Below are positions 1 through 10,358 of a DNA stretch of 13,111 bases, piece after piece. Each line of letters starts with the position of its first letter. Position 1 is the stretch's first letter. The notes below the pieces were generated by a model that saw only the letters and a program-made list of their open reading frames with translations, did no database searches and was not told the origin of the DNA. The DNA comes from Chloroflexota bacterium (GTDB taxonomy: Bacteria; Chloroflexota; UBA11872; VXNJ01), in NCBI GenBank assembly GCA_026708165.1, contig JAPOVO010000364.1, forward strand, positions 1 to 13,111, read 5' to 3'. The translations under genes were made by a program, and so were the position numbers.

Positions 1-474
1 ACCGTGGATCCGGGGGAGAGCTTCGGGGGAAGAGCCGGAGGGGAGCCCAAGCGCTAGCCCGCTGATGCCGCTATTCGCCTTGTACAAGGCGCGAAGCCTT
101 CCGGCAATAACCTGCTTTTCGGTTTCGAAGTCGGAAGTCAGTGCCTGAATCTGACGGGTGTTCTCATAGACGTCGAGTTCGCGAGTTTCGAGCTGTCGTT
201 GAAGCTCCTGAAGCTTGGCCACCTCGTTATAGCGCGCCTCTTCGATAACCCGGAGACGCGATTGCAGCGACGAACGGCGCGCGCGCGTGGCGCTGAGAAA
301 CGCTTCTGTCTGCTTGCGGCGCTCGGTGAGATCGTCAAGCTCGACCTTGCGCTGCTCGATCTGCTCGTCAAATTCGGTCGCCGAAACGTTGAGACCGCCG
401 CCGGCCAAAGACACACCGACAGCCGCCAGACCGACCGAAGCCCGAATCAATCGCCTGCGAGAAAGGCTAGTCAT
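1..474 (-). CDS. EnvC-like secreted coiled-coil protein, probable murein hydrolase activator (N-terminal part only)
   Basis: The visible 158 residues start at the ATG at 474 and stay open to the left edge. Residues 1-33 look like an export signal: a twin-arginine-like SRRRLIR at 5-11, a hydrophobic stretch at about 12-27, then a possible Ala cleavage site. Residues 34-130 are rich in Glu, Gln, Arg and Leu in a heptad-like pattern, as expected for a long coiled coil, followed by LRALYKANSGISGLALGL at 128-145. This pattern resembles the start of EnvC/NlpD-type proteins, whose C-terminal M23 (LytM) domain binds amidases or cuts peptidoglycan; that domain would lie outside the window. The start overlaps the stop of the upstream ftsE-like gene by 8 bases (ATGACTAG), which implies translational coupling. 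FtsX is the known membrane partner of such coiled-coil activators, so the context supports the call. The presence of M23 is inferred, not seen. Confidence 0.75.
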   Translation of the reverse strand, partial: MTSLSRRRLIRASVGLAAVGVSLAGGGLNVSATEFDEQIEQRKVELDDLTERRKQTEAFLSATRARRSSLQSRLRVIEEARYNEVAKLQELQRQLETRELDVYENTRQIQALTSDFETEKQVIAGRLRALYKANSGISGLALGLPSGSSPEALPRIHG

Positions 475-1147
475 CGAAACCGGCCGCTGGAAGGTCTTTT
501 GTTATGCGGCCCCGGTCGAGCCTAACTACCCGCCGTCGAAGCCTGTCCACAACTTCGCGGTGATGCGTGGCGACAATTGTCGTGACTCCGTTACGGCTAA
601 TTTCCATCAGGAGGTCCATGACATCGGTCGCGGCGCTGGGACTGAGACTATCGGTGGGCTCGTCGGCCAGCAGGATATTCGGCTCTGAAACGATTGCTCG
701 GGCGATGGCCACGCGGCGCAACTCGCCGCCCGACAGCTCGCCAGCCTTGCGATCGGCGAGACTCCGGACTCCCGCAGTTTCGAGGCATTTCAGCGATCGT
801 TCACGTATGACGCGTCCGGACTCTCCGGCGATCTTGAGCGGCAGCGCTACGTTGTCGAAAACAGTCTGGTTTCCGAACAGTCTTGTGTCCTGAAATACGA
901 TGCCAATCGACCGGCGATACTTTGGAAGCGTCCCATTCTTGGGGTGTGAAATGTCTATGCCGCCTACCAGAATGACCCCCTTGGTGGGTCTTTCCTCGGT
1001 GGTTACGAGCCGGAGCAGGGTCGACTTGCCGGCGCCGTTGGGCCCGACGAGAAAGACGAATTCGTTGCGAGGGATCGTCAACGTCACGTTGTGCAGCGCC
1101 CATTCGTCGTCCCTGTATTGCTTGCAAACATCTTGGAAAATAATCAT
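467..1147 (-). CDS. Second FtsE-like ABC ATPase, divergent in D-loop and signature motif
   Basis: This 226-residue ABC ATPase has FtsE size and layout: Walker A GPNGAGKST at 35-43, Q-loop Gln86 in VFQD, signature LSGGELRR at 138-145, Walker B ILLADE ending at catalytic Glu163, and H-loop His195. It differs from canonical FtsE after Walker B: it reads DEPTDSLSP where the neighbour at 2048-2734 has DEPTGNLDR, so the D-loop Asp is lost. The signature also has Leu-Arg where the neighbour has Gln-Gln. It starts 17 bases after ftsX ends and overlaps the envC-like start, so it belongs to the same operon. There is no recognisable Shine-Dalgarno site and no in-frame start close upstream. It may pair with the other FtsE as a heterodimer on FtsX, or form its own homodimer. 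ATPase function is near certain; the partner is inferred. Confidence 0.88.
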   Translation of the reverse strand: MIIFQDVCKQYRDDEWALHNVTLTIPRNEFVFLVGPNGAGKSTLLRLVTTEERPTKGVILVGGIDISHPKNGTLPKYRRSIGIVFQDTRLFGNQTVFDNVALPLKIAGESGRVIRERSLKCLETAGVRSLADRKAGELSGGELRRVAIARAIVSEPNILLADEPTDSLSPSAATDVMDLLMEISRNGVTTIVATHHREVVDRLRRRVVRLDRGRITKDLPAAGFDD

Positions 1148-1164
1148 CGCAGGGAAATACCAGG

Positions 1165-2055
1165 TTAAGTTTCGAGATACCGCCTGACTGAGAAGAAAGA
1201 CCCCACGCTTCCGACCACCGCGCCGACCAGCACCGTGAACAGTGTGAGGTTCGCCACGAAGCCCGTCTCAGTCTGAATTGGCAGGAATGCGACCAGCGAG
1301 TTGAGGACCGGTCCAAAGTTCGAATAACCGACCACGAAAACGACAGCGGCGATTCCGGCGCCTACTACGCCGATAAACGCGCCTTCGATTACAAACGGAC
1401 CGCGCACAAACCAATCGGTGGCGCCGATCAATTTCATGATCTCGATTTCCTCCCGCCGCGAATAGACGGCGAGGCGGATGGTGTTGAAGATGACGAACAA
1501 GGTGACTGCGCCGAGGGCGATGACGATTATCGTGCCGCCTATGCGCGCCATGCGTGAAATGCGCAGCAGCTTGCCTACAACGTCGGCACGCACCAAGACC
1601 TGTTCGACGACCGCGGTATTGAGGCGAAGCTCTTCGGCTATTTCAAGCGCGCCCGCGGGATCGAGCATTCTGATCTCGATACTGGCGGGAAACGGGTTGG
1701 TCTCGATTACGTCGAGGACCTCGGCGAGATCGGTCAACGTCTCACGGAACGAGCTGGCCGCCTCGGCTCGGGATATGAAGTTCACCTGGTCGACACCAGG
1801 CCGCGCACCGATGCTGCTTATGAGCGCGTTTACCTCGCTCGGCTTGGCGTCGTCGACCAGGTAGGCGACCAAGTTGGTGCGGCGTCCCAGAGTGTCGATC
1901 ATCTTATCTAGGGTGTCGTTGATGGCTAGAAAAGCGGTGAATACAACGAGCATCACGGCTGTCGTAATGATCGCGGCAAAACTAGTGAAGCGGTTGCGCC
2001 ACAGCGCCGAGAAGGCTGCCCCCACTATGTAGCGCAAGGTCCGGATCCTATGCAT
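1165..2055 (-). CDS. ftsX: Cell division ABC transporter permease FtsX
   Basis: This is the membrane subunit of the FtsEX complex, which transmits ATP hydrolysis by FtsE across the membrane to cell-wall hydrolase activators. From the chosen start it is 296 residues with the FtsX topology: a cytoplasmic N-terminus, TM1 at about 25-45, an extracytoplasmic domain at about 46-170, then TM2 at 172-193, TM3 at 221-244 and TM4 at 270-290. The segment VYSRREEIEIMKLIGA at 197-212 is the typical FtsX loop that docks on FtsE. I start at the ATG at 2055 (MHRIRTLRY), because family members usually begin with this kind of sequence and it gives an 8-base ATGCATAG overlap with the ftsE stop, the same arrangement as at the ftsE-like/envC-like junction. 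An ATG at 2076 would add seven residues and remains possible. Confidence 0.95.
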   Translation of the reverse strand: MHRIRTLRYIVGAAFSALWRNRFTSFAAIITTAVMLVVFTAFLAINDTLDKMIDTLGRRTNLVAYLVDDAKPSEVNALISSIGARPGVDQVNFISRAEAASSFRETLTDLAEVLDVIETNPFPASIEIRMLDPAGALEIAEELRLNTAVVEQVLVRADVVGKLLRISRMARIGGTIIVIALGAVTLFVIFNTIRLAVYSRREEIEIMKLIGATDWFVRGPFVIEGAFIGVVGAGIAAVVFVVGYSNFGPVLNSLVAFLPIQTETGFVANLTLFTVLVGAVVGSVGSFFSVRRYLET

Positions 2056-2734
2056 AGTAGCCGCTGACCATTTCATCGTGGACTACACGCCCGTCCTCGA
2101 GCGCGATCACGTGCCGCTGCATCCGGTTGACAAGCTCCTGATTGTGAGTCGCAACGACGACGGTCGCACCTTGGGCGTTAACCTTAGCCAATAACTTGAT
2201 AGTCTCCCATCCTGTCTCGCGGTCGAGGTTGCCAGTGGGTTCGTCGGCGATGACGATAGGGGCCCTGGTCACGAGGCACCGGGCGATGGCCACCCGTTGC
2301 TGCTCACCGCCGGAAAGCTGAAACGGGTAGTGATCGGCGCGATTCGCCAGACCCACAGTGTCGAGAGTCTGCGCGACGAACTCCCTGCCTCGCTTATCGT
2401 CCTCGCCCGTAACCTTCAACGCAAATGCGACGTTCTGCGCAACGCTTAGATTGGGAAGCAGTTTGAAGTCCTGAAAGATGACGCCGATTCTCCGTCTTAG
2501 AGACGGTATTTCGCTCCGCTTTAGCCTGGTTATGTTGATGCCGTCCACATAGATCGTGCCGCTCGACGGCTCCTGATCTTTGGTGAGCAATCGCAGCAGC
2601 GTGGACTTTCCGGCACCACTGGGGCCGACCAGAAAGACAAAATCCCGCTGGGGGATATAGATGTTGATGTGGTCGAGGGCGATCGCCCCGGTTCTATACA
2701 TCTTGACCACGTCGTGGAGAACGATCATGGACAT
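2048..2734 (-). CDS. ftsE: Cell division ATP-binding protein FtsE (canonical copy)
   Basis: This 228-residue ABC ATPase has every motif intact: Walker [10 protein letters not shown] at 37-45, Q-loop Gln88 in IFQD, signature LSGGEQQR at 140-147, Walker B IVIADEP with Glu165, D-loop GNLD at 168-171 and H-loop His197. It is the expected cytoplasmic ATPase for FtsX, which follows immediately with overlapping reading frames. The ATG at 2734 (MSMIVLHDV) was used; the ATG two codons on, at 2728, fits equally well (MIVLHDV). No Shine-Dalgarno site is visible before either. It heads a four-gene block ending in the EnvC-like protein. It and the gene at 467-1147 are clear paralogs in the same operon, and this copy is the better match to standard FtsE. 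Confidence 0.95.
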   Translation of the reverse strand: MSMIVLHDVVKMYRTGAIALDHINIYIPQRDFVFLVGPSGAGKSTLLRLLTKDQEPSSGTIYVDGINITRLKRSEIPSLRRRIGVIFQDFKLLPNLSVAQNVAFALKVTGEDDKRGREFVAQTLDTVGLANRADHYPFQLSGGEQQRVAIARCLVTRAPIVIADEPTGNLDRETGWETIKLLAKVNAQGATVVVATHNQELVNRMQRHVIALEDGRVVHDEMVSGYYA

Positions 2735-2831
2735 CAGGGGGTCGACTCAACCGTTTCGAACGTCTTCGGAGCAGTTTGTCGGGCGAAGTCAAGTTGTGAA
2801 CTCATCTATTACTGCCAACTCAGCCGGACTC

Positions 2832-2856
2832 CCGGGACTTCGCCTCCCAATCCCGG
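2832..2856. repeat. Small inverted repeat in the gap before ftsE
   Basis: Six-base arms CCGGGA (2832-2837) and TCCCGG (2851-2856) flank a 13-base spacer in the 181-base gap between the peptidase gene and ftsE. On the minus strand it follows the peptidase stop by about 60 bases. No T-run follows on either side, so a Rho-independent terminator is not supported. I found no convincing -35/-10 pair for ftsE in this gap. Confidence 0.3.
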
Positions 2857-2915
2857 ATTCAGGCTTGAAATCAGCTTAGATGTTATCAGCGACGTGTGCA
2901 AAGGAGGGGACAACT

Positions 2916-4412
2916 TCAACGCCTCGACCTCGACGAAAGCACTTGGTGGACCACAAATCCGATCAGAATGATGATTACGACTACCGACCCGATCGCCACG
3001 TTGCGCACAACCGAGGTCGGAGGGGGTATCTGAGAGTCGGAGGAAACGATAGCAGGCCCCGGAATGGTGGGAGTCATCTCGGCTTGCTCAGGGGTGGGAG
3101 CGGGTGTGGAGTGTTCGCTGATCGACGTAGGAGTGGGCGCGGCGGCCTGGCTCGCGGGTGTTGAAGTCCTGGATTCCACAGGAACCGATGTCGGTGCGGG
3201 TGAGACTTCGAGCGCCGCCACGGCAGTCTGTGTAGGCAGCGGCGTAGGGGTTGGAGTGTTGGCGACCTGCGCGGGTTGCGGGGTCGAGGTGTCGGGGTTG
3301 ATGGCGGGCTGGCGGCTAGGGTCTATATGGTCCATCCAAAGCGCCTCTAGCTCGGCGAAGGAGACGTTGAGCGTACGTTGCACGGCTTCGTCGTCCGTCA
3401 CGCCTTCTCGGTATGCATCGAGCAACCGCCGGACAGACTCCTTGCCATACTTGTCGATGACGAAGCGTATGAGCGAGTTGCTTTCGGCGTAAGCGAGGAC
3501 TGCGCGCGTATTCGAGGCCGGGAAAGTTGAAGTAAGTCCCCGTAAGGAGATCAAGCTCCCGTTACGCACTGCTCGCTCCACAATACCGTCGTAGTCGAAC
3601 CGCGGATCGCCGGCGGACTCTATGTAAGTTGCTATACCCTCGTGAATCCATGCTGGCGGACTGCTAAAGGGGTTTTCGGTTATCTGGCCGATAACGATGT
3701 GCGCAAGCTCGTGCGCAATCAGAATGTCGAGCTCGGGTGTCGAGACCGGGGCGTGCAAGACGATTGTATTGAACGGGATTATGGCCTGTCCCGCAGCCCA
3801 TGGACTGGTGCCGCCGCCGAGCGCGCTGTGCATCATGTTGATGTCGGCGTAAAGGACGATCCGCGTTGGACGCACTAGATCGACATCGAAATTGTCTCGA
3901 ATTCTCGCCAGAGCGCCGGTGGCGGCGTCGAGCGCCATCTGACCGAAGTCGTCGTCGCCTTCGTACCACATTATCTCCACGACCTCCTCACCGATCCGCT
4001 TCCACGGTAGTGAGGAGTCCTGATACATGATGCGAGAAGGTGCCGTTGTGAAGACTAATCCGTCGGCGTCGGTGATTCGCCAGTGGTATTCGATCTCGGC
4101 TCCCGGCACCAGAGCGCTGGCGACCTCCCAGCGATGGCCGGCGGTCAGTTCACCGCCGCCAACTTGGGGAGCTACGTTTTCGAATACTCGCGACGGCGCG
4201 TCGGGGAGTCCGAAAAGTATAGTCACTCGCGCTGGTTCGGGGCCGTCCCAGGAAGTTACGAGCTTGAAGTTGATCGTCTCGCCGAATTCGATCTCGGCAG
4301 TCTGTGTAGCTTCTTCAAGTTGAATAGGTTCGGCGGCGAACGTGACGCTATGCAGGATCGAAAGGGACAGCACCGCGCCAAGCACTAATGTGACGAACCG
4401 GCGGATGGGCAA
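2916..4412 (-). CDS. Secreted, membrane-anchored peptidase MA-like zinc metalloprotease
   Basis: The 498-residue protein has a signal peptide at about 1-27 (basic MPIRR, hydrophobic core, FAA cleavage region). A probable beta-sandwich-like region (about 28-135) precedes a gluzincin-type protease domain. The zinc site is visible: HELAH at 234-238, then WIHEGIATY at 255-263, where Glu258 would be the third ligand; this spacing fits the peptidase MA-like family (PF13485). Residues 366-466 form a low-complexity Pro/Thr/Ser/Ala stalk with repeated TPTP, followed by one TM helix at about 472-489 and a basic tail SSRSRR. It is therefore an exported enzyme held outside the membrane on a stalk. The start is a TTG at 4412, five bases after the prfB stop, so the gene is probably in the secA-prfB operon. 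The substrate is unknown. TPTP-rich stalks of this type are common in Chloroflexota surface proteins. Confidence 0.85.
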   Translation of the reverse strand: MPIRRFVTLVLGAVLSLSILHSVTFAAEPIQLEEATQTAEIEFGETINFKLVTSWDGPEPARVTILFGLPDAPSRVFENVAPQVGGGELTAGHRWEVASALVPGAEIEYHWRITDADGLVFTTAPSRIMYQDSSLPWKRIGEEVVEIMWYEGDDDFGQMALDAATGALARIRDNFDVDLVRPTRIVLYADINMMHSALGGGTSPWAAGQAIIPFNTIVLHAPVSTPELDILIAHELAHIVIGQITENPFSSPPAWIHEGIATYIESAGDPRFDYDGIVERAVRNGSLISLRGLTSTFPASNTRAVLAYAESNSLIRFVIDKYGKESVRRLLDAYREGVTDDEAVQRTLNVSFAELEALWMDHIDPSRQPAINPDTSTPQPAQVANTPTPTPLPTQTAVAALEVSPAPTSVPVESRTSTPASQAAAPTPTSISEHSTPAPTPEQAEMTPTIPGPAIVSSDSQIPPPTSVVRNVAIGSVVVIIILIGFVVHQVLSSRSRR

Positions 4413-4417
4413 AGGTG

Positions 4418-5520
4418 TTACGCCGTCCCTGTGACTTGCATCCGCGATTCCAAGTAGGCGTGAATCAGGGCGTCCAGATCGCCGTCGAGCACACCCTTGG
4501 TATCGCTGGTCTCGAACCCGGTTCGCAGGTCCTTGACCTGCCGGTAAGGTTGGAGCACGTATGACCGAATCTGATTGCCGAAGTCCGCGCTGATGTTTCC
4601 ACCCCTCAGTTCGGCGTTGCGAGCCTCAGTCTCGGCGCGTTTTAGCTCGGCGAGGCGTGCCGTTAGAACGGTCCAGGCAAGCTCTCGATTGCGAATCTGG
4701 GACCGCTGATTGCGGCACACGGCGGTCAGTCCGGTGGGGATGTGGGTAAGCCTAACTGCGGACTCGGTCTTATTGACGTGCTGGCCTCCGTGTCCGCTGG
4801 AGCGAAAGGTATCGACGCGGACGTCGCTTGGGTCAAGCGCCACATCGTCGCCGTCTTCTATCACGGGCAGTGCCTCGACTTTGGCGAAAGACGTGTGACG
4901 GCGGTTGCCTGCGTCGAACGGAGAGATTCGAACCAGGCGATGTACACCCGCCTCGGAGCGCAGGTAGCCGTAGGCGTGGCGGCCCGTAAACCGAACTGTA
5001 GCGCTCTTGATTCCGGCCTCTTCACCGGGCGACACGTCGAGCAGTTCGACAGCGTAGCCGTGCGACTCACCCCAACGCTGATACATCCGCAGGAGCATTT
5101 CCGTCCAGTCCTGGGACTCCGTGCCTCCAGCGCCCGAATGGATTGCGATAATAGCGTCCGAGGCGTCATAGTCGCCTCCCAACATTAGCTCAAAGCGGCG
5201 GTTTTCGAGTTCGGACCTCAGTGAAGCAAGGTGTGATTCGACCTCATCGAGCAGATCGTCTTCGTCGTCGCCGAGCGAATCGGCAAGTTCAGCCAGGTCC
5301 ACGGCCTCAGCTTCGAGCGCATTCCAGCGATCCATCTCATCGACGACGCGGTGCAGTACCCTCATTTGTGCCTGTGCAGACTTGGCGTCGTTCCAGAATC
5401 CTTCGGCGATGGTCCTGGCCTGCAGTCGCTTTATCTCCTCGCGTTTACCCGCGTGGTCAAAGGCGCCCCCTAATGTCCGAAATAGACTCGACAAGCTCTT
5501 TGGCTTGCGAACTGGCCTCG

Positions 5521-5531
<11 letters not shown>
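4418..5531 (-). CDS. prfB: Peptide chain release factor 2 (RF2), expressed by programmed +1 frameshift
   Basis: RF2 releases finished peptides at UGA and UAA codons. Frame 0 starts at the ATG at 5531 and reads 24 codons (MDANEASSQ...IRGRL) to an in-frame TGA at 5459-5457. Skipping one T there continues at GAC (5458-5456) in the +1 frame as DHAGKREEI and runs 346 residues to the stop at 4418, giving 370 residues, the normal RF2 length. In the joined protein the anticodon-like SPF motif is at 203-205 and the catalytic SSGHGGQ ends at 250, close to E. coli RF2. SPF identifies RF2 rather than RF1. The start overlaps the secA stop by 11 bases. An uninterrupted reading that begins upstream in the +1 frame (MWQRQEIQE) can be drawn, but its first 35 residues are secA codons read out of frame and are not real. 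Confidence 0.97.
5456..5471 (-). promoter_or_regulatory. prfB programmed +1 frameshift site
   Basis: The element reads AGGGGG-CGC-CTT-TGA-C on the minus strand: an internal Shine-Dalgarno-like AGGGGG (5471-5466), a three-base spacer, slippery CTT (5462-5460), in-frame TGA (5459-5457) and the following C. This is the same architecture and spacing as the E. coli site (AGGGGG-TAT-CTTTGAC). When RF2 is scarce the UGA is decoded slowly, the ribosome slips forward one base and full RF2 is made, so the site gives RF2 autoregulation. Confidence 0.96.
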
Positions 5532-8079
<2,548 letters not shown>

Positions 8080-8167
8080 GCTGTTTAGGGAATTAGAGTC
8101 TCGAACCAGCGAAGCGAATGCTGAAACAGACGCGGCACTGTCGAATCGGGATTGCTGTCACCGTTTG

Positions 8168-8173
8168 ATTATA
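8168..8173 (-). promoter_or_regulatory. Candidate -10 box upstream of secA
   Basis: A perfect TATAAT lies on the minus strand about 88 bases before the secA TTG, in the 242-base gap between dnaB and secA. No good -35 hexamer is found 16-18 bases upstream and there is no extended TGn, so the assignment rests on the -10 and its location only. The rest of the gap shows a weak AGGTT/AACCT inverted repeat (8217-8231) and nothing else recognisable. Confidence 0.35.
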
Positions 8174-8321
8174 AGCGTCAGGAGCATGGGGCAGAGCCCA
8201 GCGTTGGACGCGTGCGAGGTTAGATCAACCTAGCCTTGCAGAGTGCATCGCCTGTCTGAAATCAGGTAGATTCGCTCGCGACGTCACAGGAGTGGGACGA
8301 GCCGACCGACCGCGGCGATTG

Positions 8322-9647
8322 CTAGAACCCGCTCGTTCGCACTTCCTCGAATAGGCCTTGGTTGCGGGTAAAGCGCAACGTGAGCTTGCCATTTGGTCCG
8401 TTTCTGTGCTTCGCGACTTCGCAAGCTACATTGACCGGACCTGCGTCTAACGATTCGGCCTGTTCGTTGTAGAGGAAAATGACCACGTCGGCGTCCTGCT
8501 CGATTGACCCGCTCTCCCGCAAGTCAGATAGGCGCGGACGCGCCTCGCCGCGCTGCTCCACGGCCCGCGAGAGCTGCGCTCCGGCGACTATCGGCACGTT
8601 CAACTCACGCGCCAACGCCTTCAGCGATCTCGTAATTTCGGATATCTCCTGCACGCGGTTTTCGGTGCGGCTGCCTTGCATAAGCTGAAGGTAGTCTAGG
8701 ACGATCATGCCGATGTTGCGCTCGGCCTGCATGCGTCGGGCCTTCCCCCGTAGCTGCAAGATCGAAAGCGTGGGAGACTCGTCGATAAAGACCGGGCATT
8801 CGGAAAGCTCGCCGATCGCCCGGCCGATTCGCTGGAAATCGGTGTCCTGAAGGTCGCGTGCGTCACGAAGCATCCTTGAATCCATTTGAGCTTCCAGACT
8901 GACCAGTCTCTGCACAAGCTGCTCGGCGGAAAGTTCGAGCGTGAACATCCCCACCGGGACTTCGTTGTTTCGAGCCGCGTTTCTACACGCGTTCAGCAGG
9001 AACGTGGTCTTGCCAATACCGGTTCGCGCGGCGACGATCACGAGGTCGGACCGCTGGAATCCTCCGGTCAGCATGTCGAGAGTCGGGAAACCGGTGGGTA
9101 TGCCGCTTAGCACGTCGGGATGTTCTTTGCGAAAGTCGAGCTCATCGAAGTACTTTGTGAGGACCTCGCGTATCGGGAGATATTCGCGAATGTCGGTCTG
9201 TTTTGCGATGGAGAAGATGATGCTCTCGGCGTTATCGAGGACTTCGCTGGAGTCCGCATCGGAGTTCATCGCCATGCTGGCTACGGTCGTGGCGCCGTCG
9301 ATGATCTGGCGCAAAACGGAGGCCCGGCGGACTATGTCGGCGTAGTACTCGACGTGAAAGGCGCTCGGCACCTCATTAGCGACGGAGCTGACGTACACTT
9401 CGCCGCCGGCTTCTTCGAGCGCCTGCATGCGCTCAAGCTCTTCGCAAACAGTTACGAAGTCGGGCGGTTCGTTACGCTCTCCCAGCGCTCGAATTGCTTC
9501 GAACATGCGTCGATGAGAGTGCCGGTAGAAATCCTCGGGCCGCAAGGAGCCGGAGATCTTGGTATAGCCGCCCGGATCTATGAGGAGGCTTCCCAATACT
9601 GAGCGCTCGGCCTCGATGTTTTGAGGGGGCAGCCTATCTACGGCCAC
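8322..9647 (-). CDS. dnaB: Replicative DNA helicase DnaB
   Basis: DnaB is the hexameric helicase that unwinds DNA at the replication fork. The 441 residues show the DnaB N-terminal primase-interaction domain (PPQNIEAERSVLGSLL at 7-22, about 1-105), a linker, and the RecA-like ATPase domain. Walker A is ARTGIGKTT at 207-215, Walker B MIVLDYLQLM with Asp318, the H4-type segment GAQLSRAVEQR at 356-366, and RLSDLRESGSIEQDADVV at 372-389, a strong DnaB signature. Walker A differs from the common ARPSMGKT, but the essential Gly-Lys-Thr is kept. The start is a GTG at 9647, because MAVDRLPPQN is the usual DnaB opening. It lies 15 bases after the rplI stop, so the pair is probably one transcript; rplI next to the replicative helicase gene is a widely conserved arrangement. 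Confidence 0.97.
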   Translation of the reverse strand: MAVDRLPPQNIEAERSVLGSLLIDPGGYTKISGSLRPEDFYRHSHRRMFEAIRALGERNEPPDFVTVCEELERMQALEEAGGEVYVSSVANEVPSAFHVEYYADIVRRASVLRQIIDGATTVASMAMNSDADSSEVLDNAESIIFSIAKQTDIREYLPIREVLTKYFDELDFRKEHPDVLSGIPTGFPTLDMLTGGFQRSDLVIVAARTGIGKTTFLLNACRNAARNNEVPVGMFTLELSAEQLVQRLVSLEAQMDSRMLRDARDLQDTDFQRIGRAIGELSECPVFIDESPTLSILQLRGKARRMQAERNIGMIVLDYLQLMQGSRTENRVQEISEITRSLKALARELNVPIVAGAQLSRAVEQRGEARPRLSDLRESGSIEQDADVVIFLYNEQAESLDAGPVNVACEVAKHRNGPNGKLTLRFTRNQGLFEEVRTSGF

Positions 9648-9662
9648 GATTGGAGAGTTTAG

Positions 9663-10232
9663 CTAGGCGTAGGTTTCTTCCGACTCGAACAGATCGTAGT
9701 CGGGATCGTCATCCGCGCCCTCGGCTTCCTCTTTTACCTCTTCGGATTCCGCGGAGCGTTCGGCATCCAGGCGGGCGGCCAACTCCGACTCTTCAAGAAT
9801 CTCGACGGTGATCGACGCTTCGAGCCCCGCGGCTATCCTGACGGGCAGCATGTACATGCCGAGGCTGCGGATCGGACGCTCGATCTCGATCTTATGGCGG
9901 TCGACTTCTACTCCGATTTCCTCCCTGATCGCGTCGGCAACGTCCTGGTTTGTGACCTCGCCGTGAAGCCGGTTTCGCGCTCCGACCTGGGCGCCAATCA
10001 TGAGCGTGGCCCCTTGCAAAGCTTCGGCTTGCCCTTCGGCCTCGATGCGTTCCCGTCGCTCTTGGCTCGCTTTAAGTTGCTGCTTCAATTCGGCGCTGCG
10101 CAAGACGCTTCGCGTGGCTAGCTGGGCCATTCCTTGCGGGATCAGGAAGTTACGCCCATAGCCGGCGGGAACTTCGGCAATGTCGCCGATTTGCCCCACG
10201 TTCTTAACGTCTTCGAGAAGTATTAGTTTCAT
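9663..10232 (-). CDS. rplI: 50S ribosomal protein L9 with long acidic C-terminal extension
   Basis: L9 binds 23S rRNA near the base of the L1 stalk and helps keep the reading frame. I start at the ATG at 10232 because MKLILLEDVKNVGQIGD is the standard L9 N-terminus; an upstream reading from 10298 would add 22 residues unlike the family. The N-terminal domain includes GYGRNFLIPQGMA at 24-36, followed by the long connecting helix at about 41-75 (SAELKQQLKASQERRERIEAE) and the C-terminal domain to about residue 150. Total length is 189 residues against about 150 for typical bacterial L9. The extra residues, about 152-189, are dominated by Glu and Asp (for example SEEVKEEAEGADDDPDYD). The tail is probably disordered; its role is unknown. 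dnaB follows 15 bases downstream and rho ends 126 bases upstream. Confidence 0.95.
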   Translation of the reverse strand: MKLILLEDVKNVGQIGDIAEVPAGYGRNFLIPQGMAQLATRSVLRSAELKQQLKASQERRERIEAEGQAEALQGATLMIGAQVGARNRLHGEVTNQDVADAIREEIGVEVDRHKIEIERPIRSLGMYMLPVRIAAGLEASITVEILEESELAARLDAERSAESEEVKEEAEGADDDPDYDLFESEETYA

Positions 10233-10358
10233 GTCTTCGACCAATCGGTAAGTGCGATATCCGGTCTGCCGAAATGTCGCTTGCGCACAGTCCCGCAACT
10301 TCGAAGTGACCGTAGATAAGCGGACATAGAGTGTAACGAAATTCGCAGACCGTGCGCT

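Noticed and set aside
801..1316. Minus-strand open frame of 171 codons across the ftsX/ftsE-like junction
   Set aside because: It is an out-of-frame reading of two well-supported genes, Arg/Ser/Trp-rich and without recognisable motifs.
2832..2856. Rho-independent terminator after the peptidase gene
   Set aside because: Only a six-base stem with a 13-base loop and no following T-run; kept only as an inverted repeat.
8101..8160. tRNA-like GGTTCGA segment in the secA leader (minus strand)
   Set aside because: The flanking bases do not form a T-arm stem and no acceptor, D-arm or anticodon arm could be placed.
10233..10358. Promoter for rplI in the rho-rplI gap
   Set aside because: TTTCGT and TATCTA on the minus strand are 17 bases apart, but the -35 match is poor; not strong enough to list.
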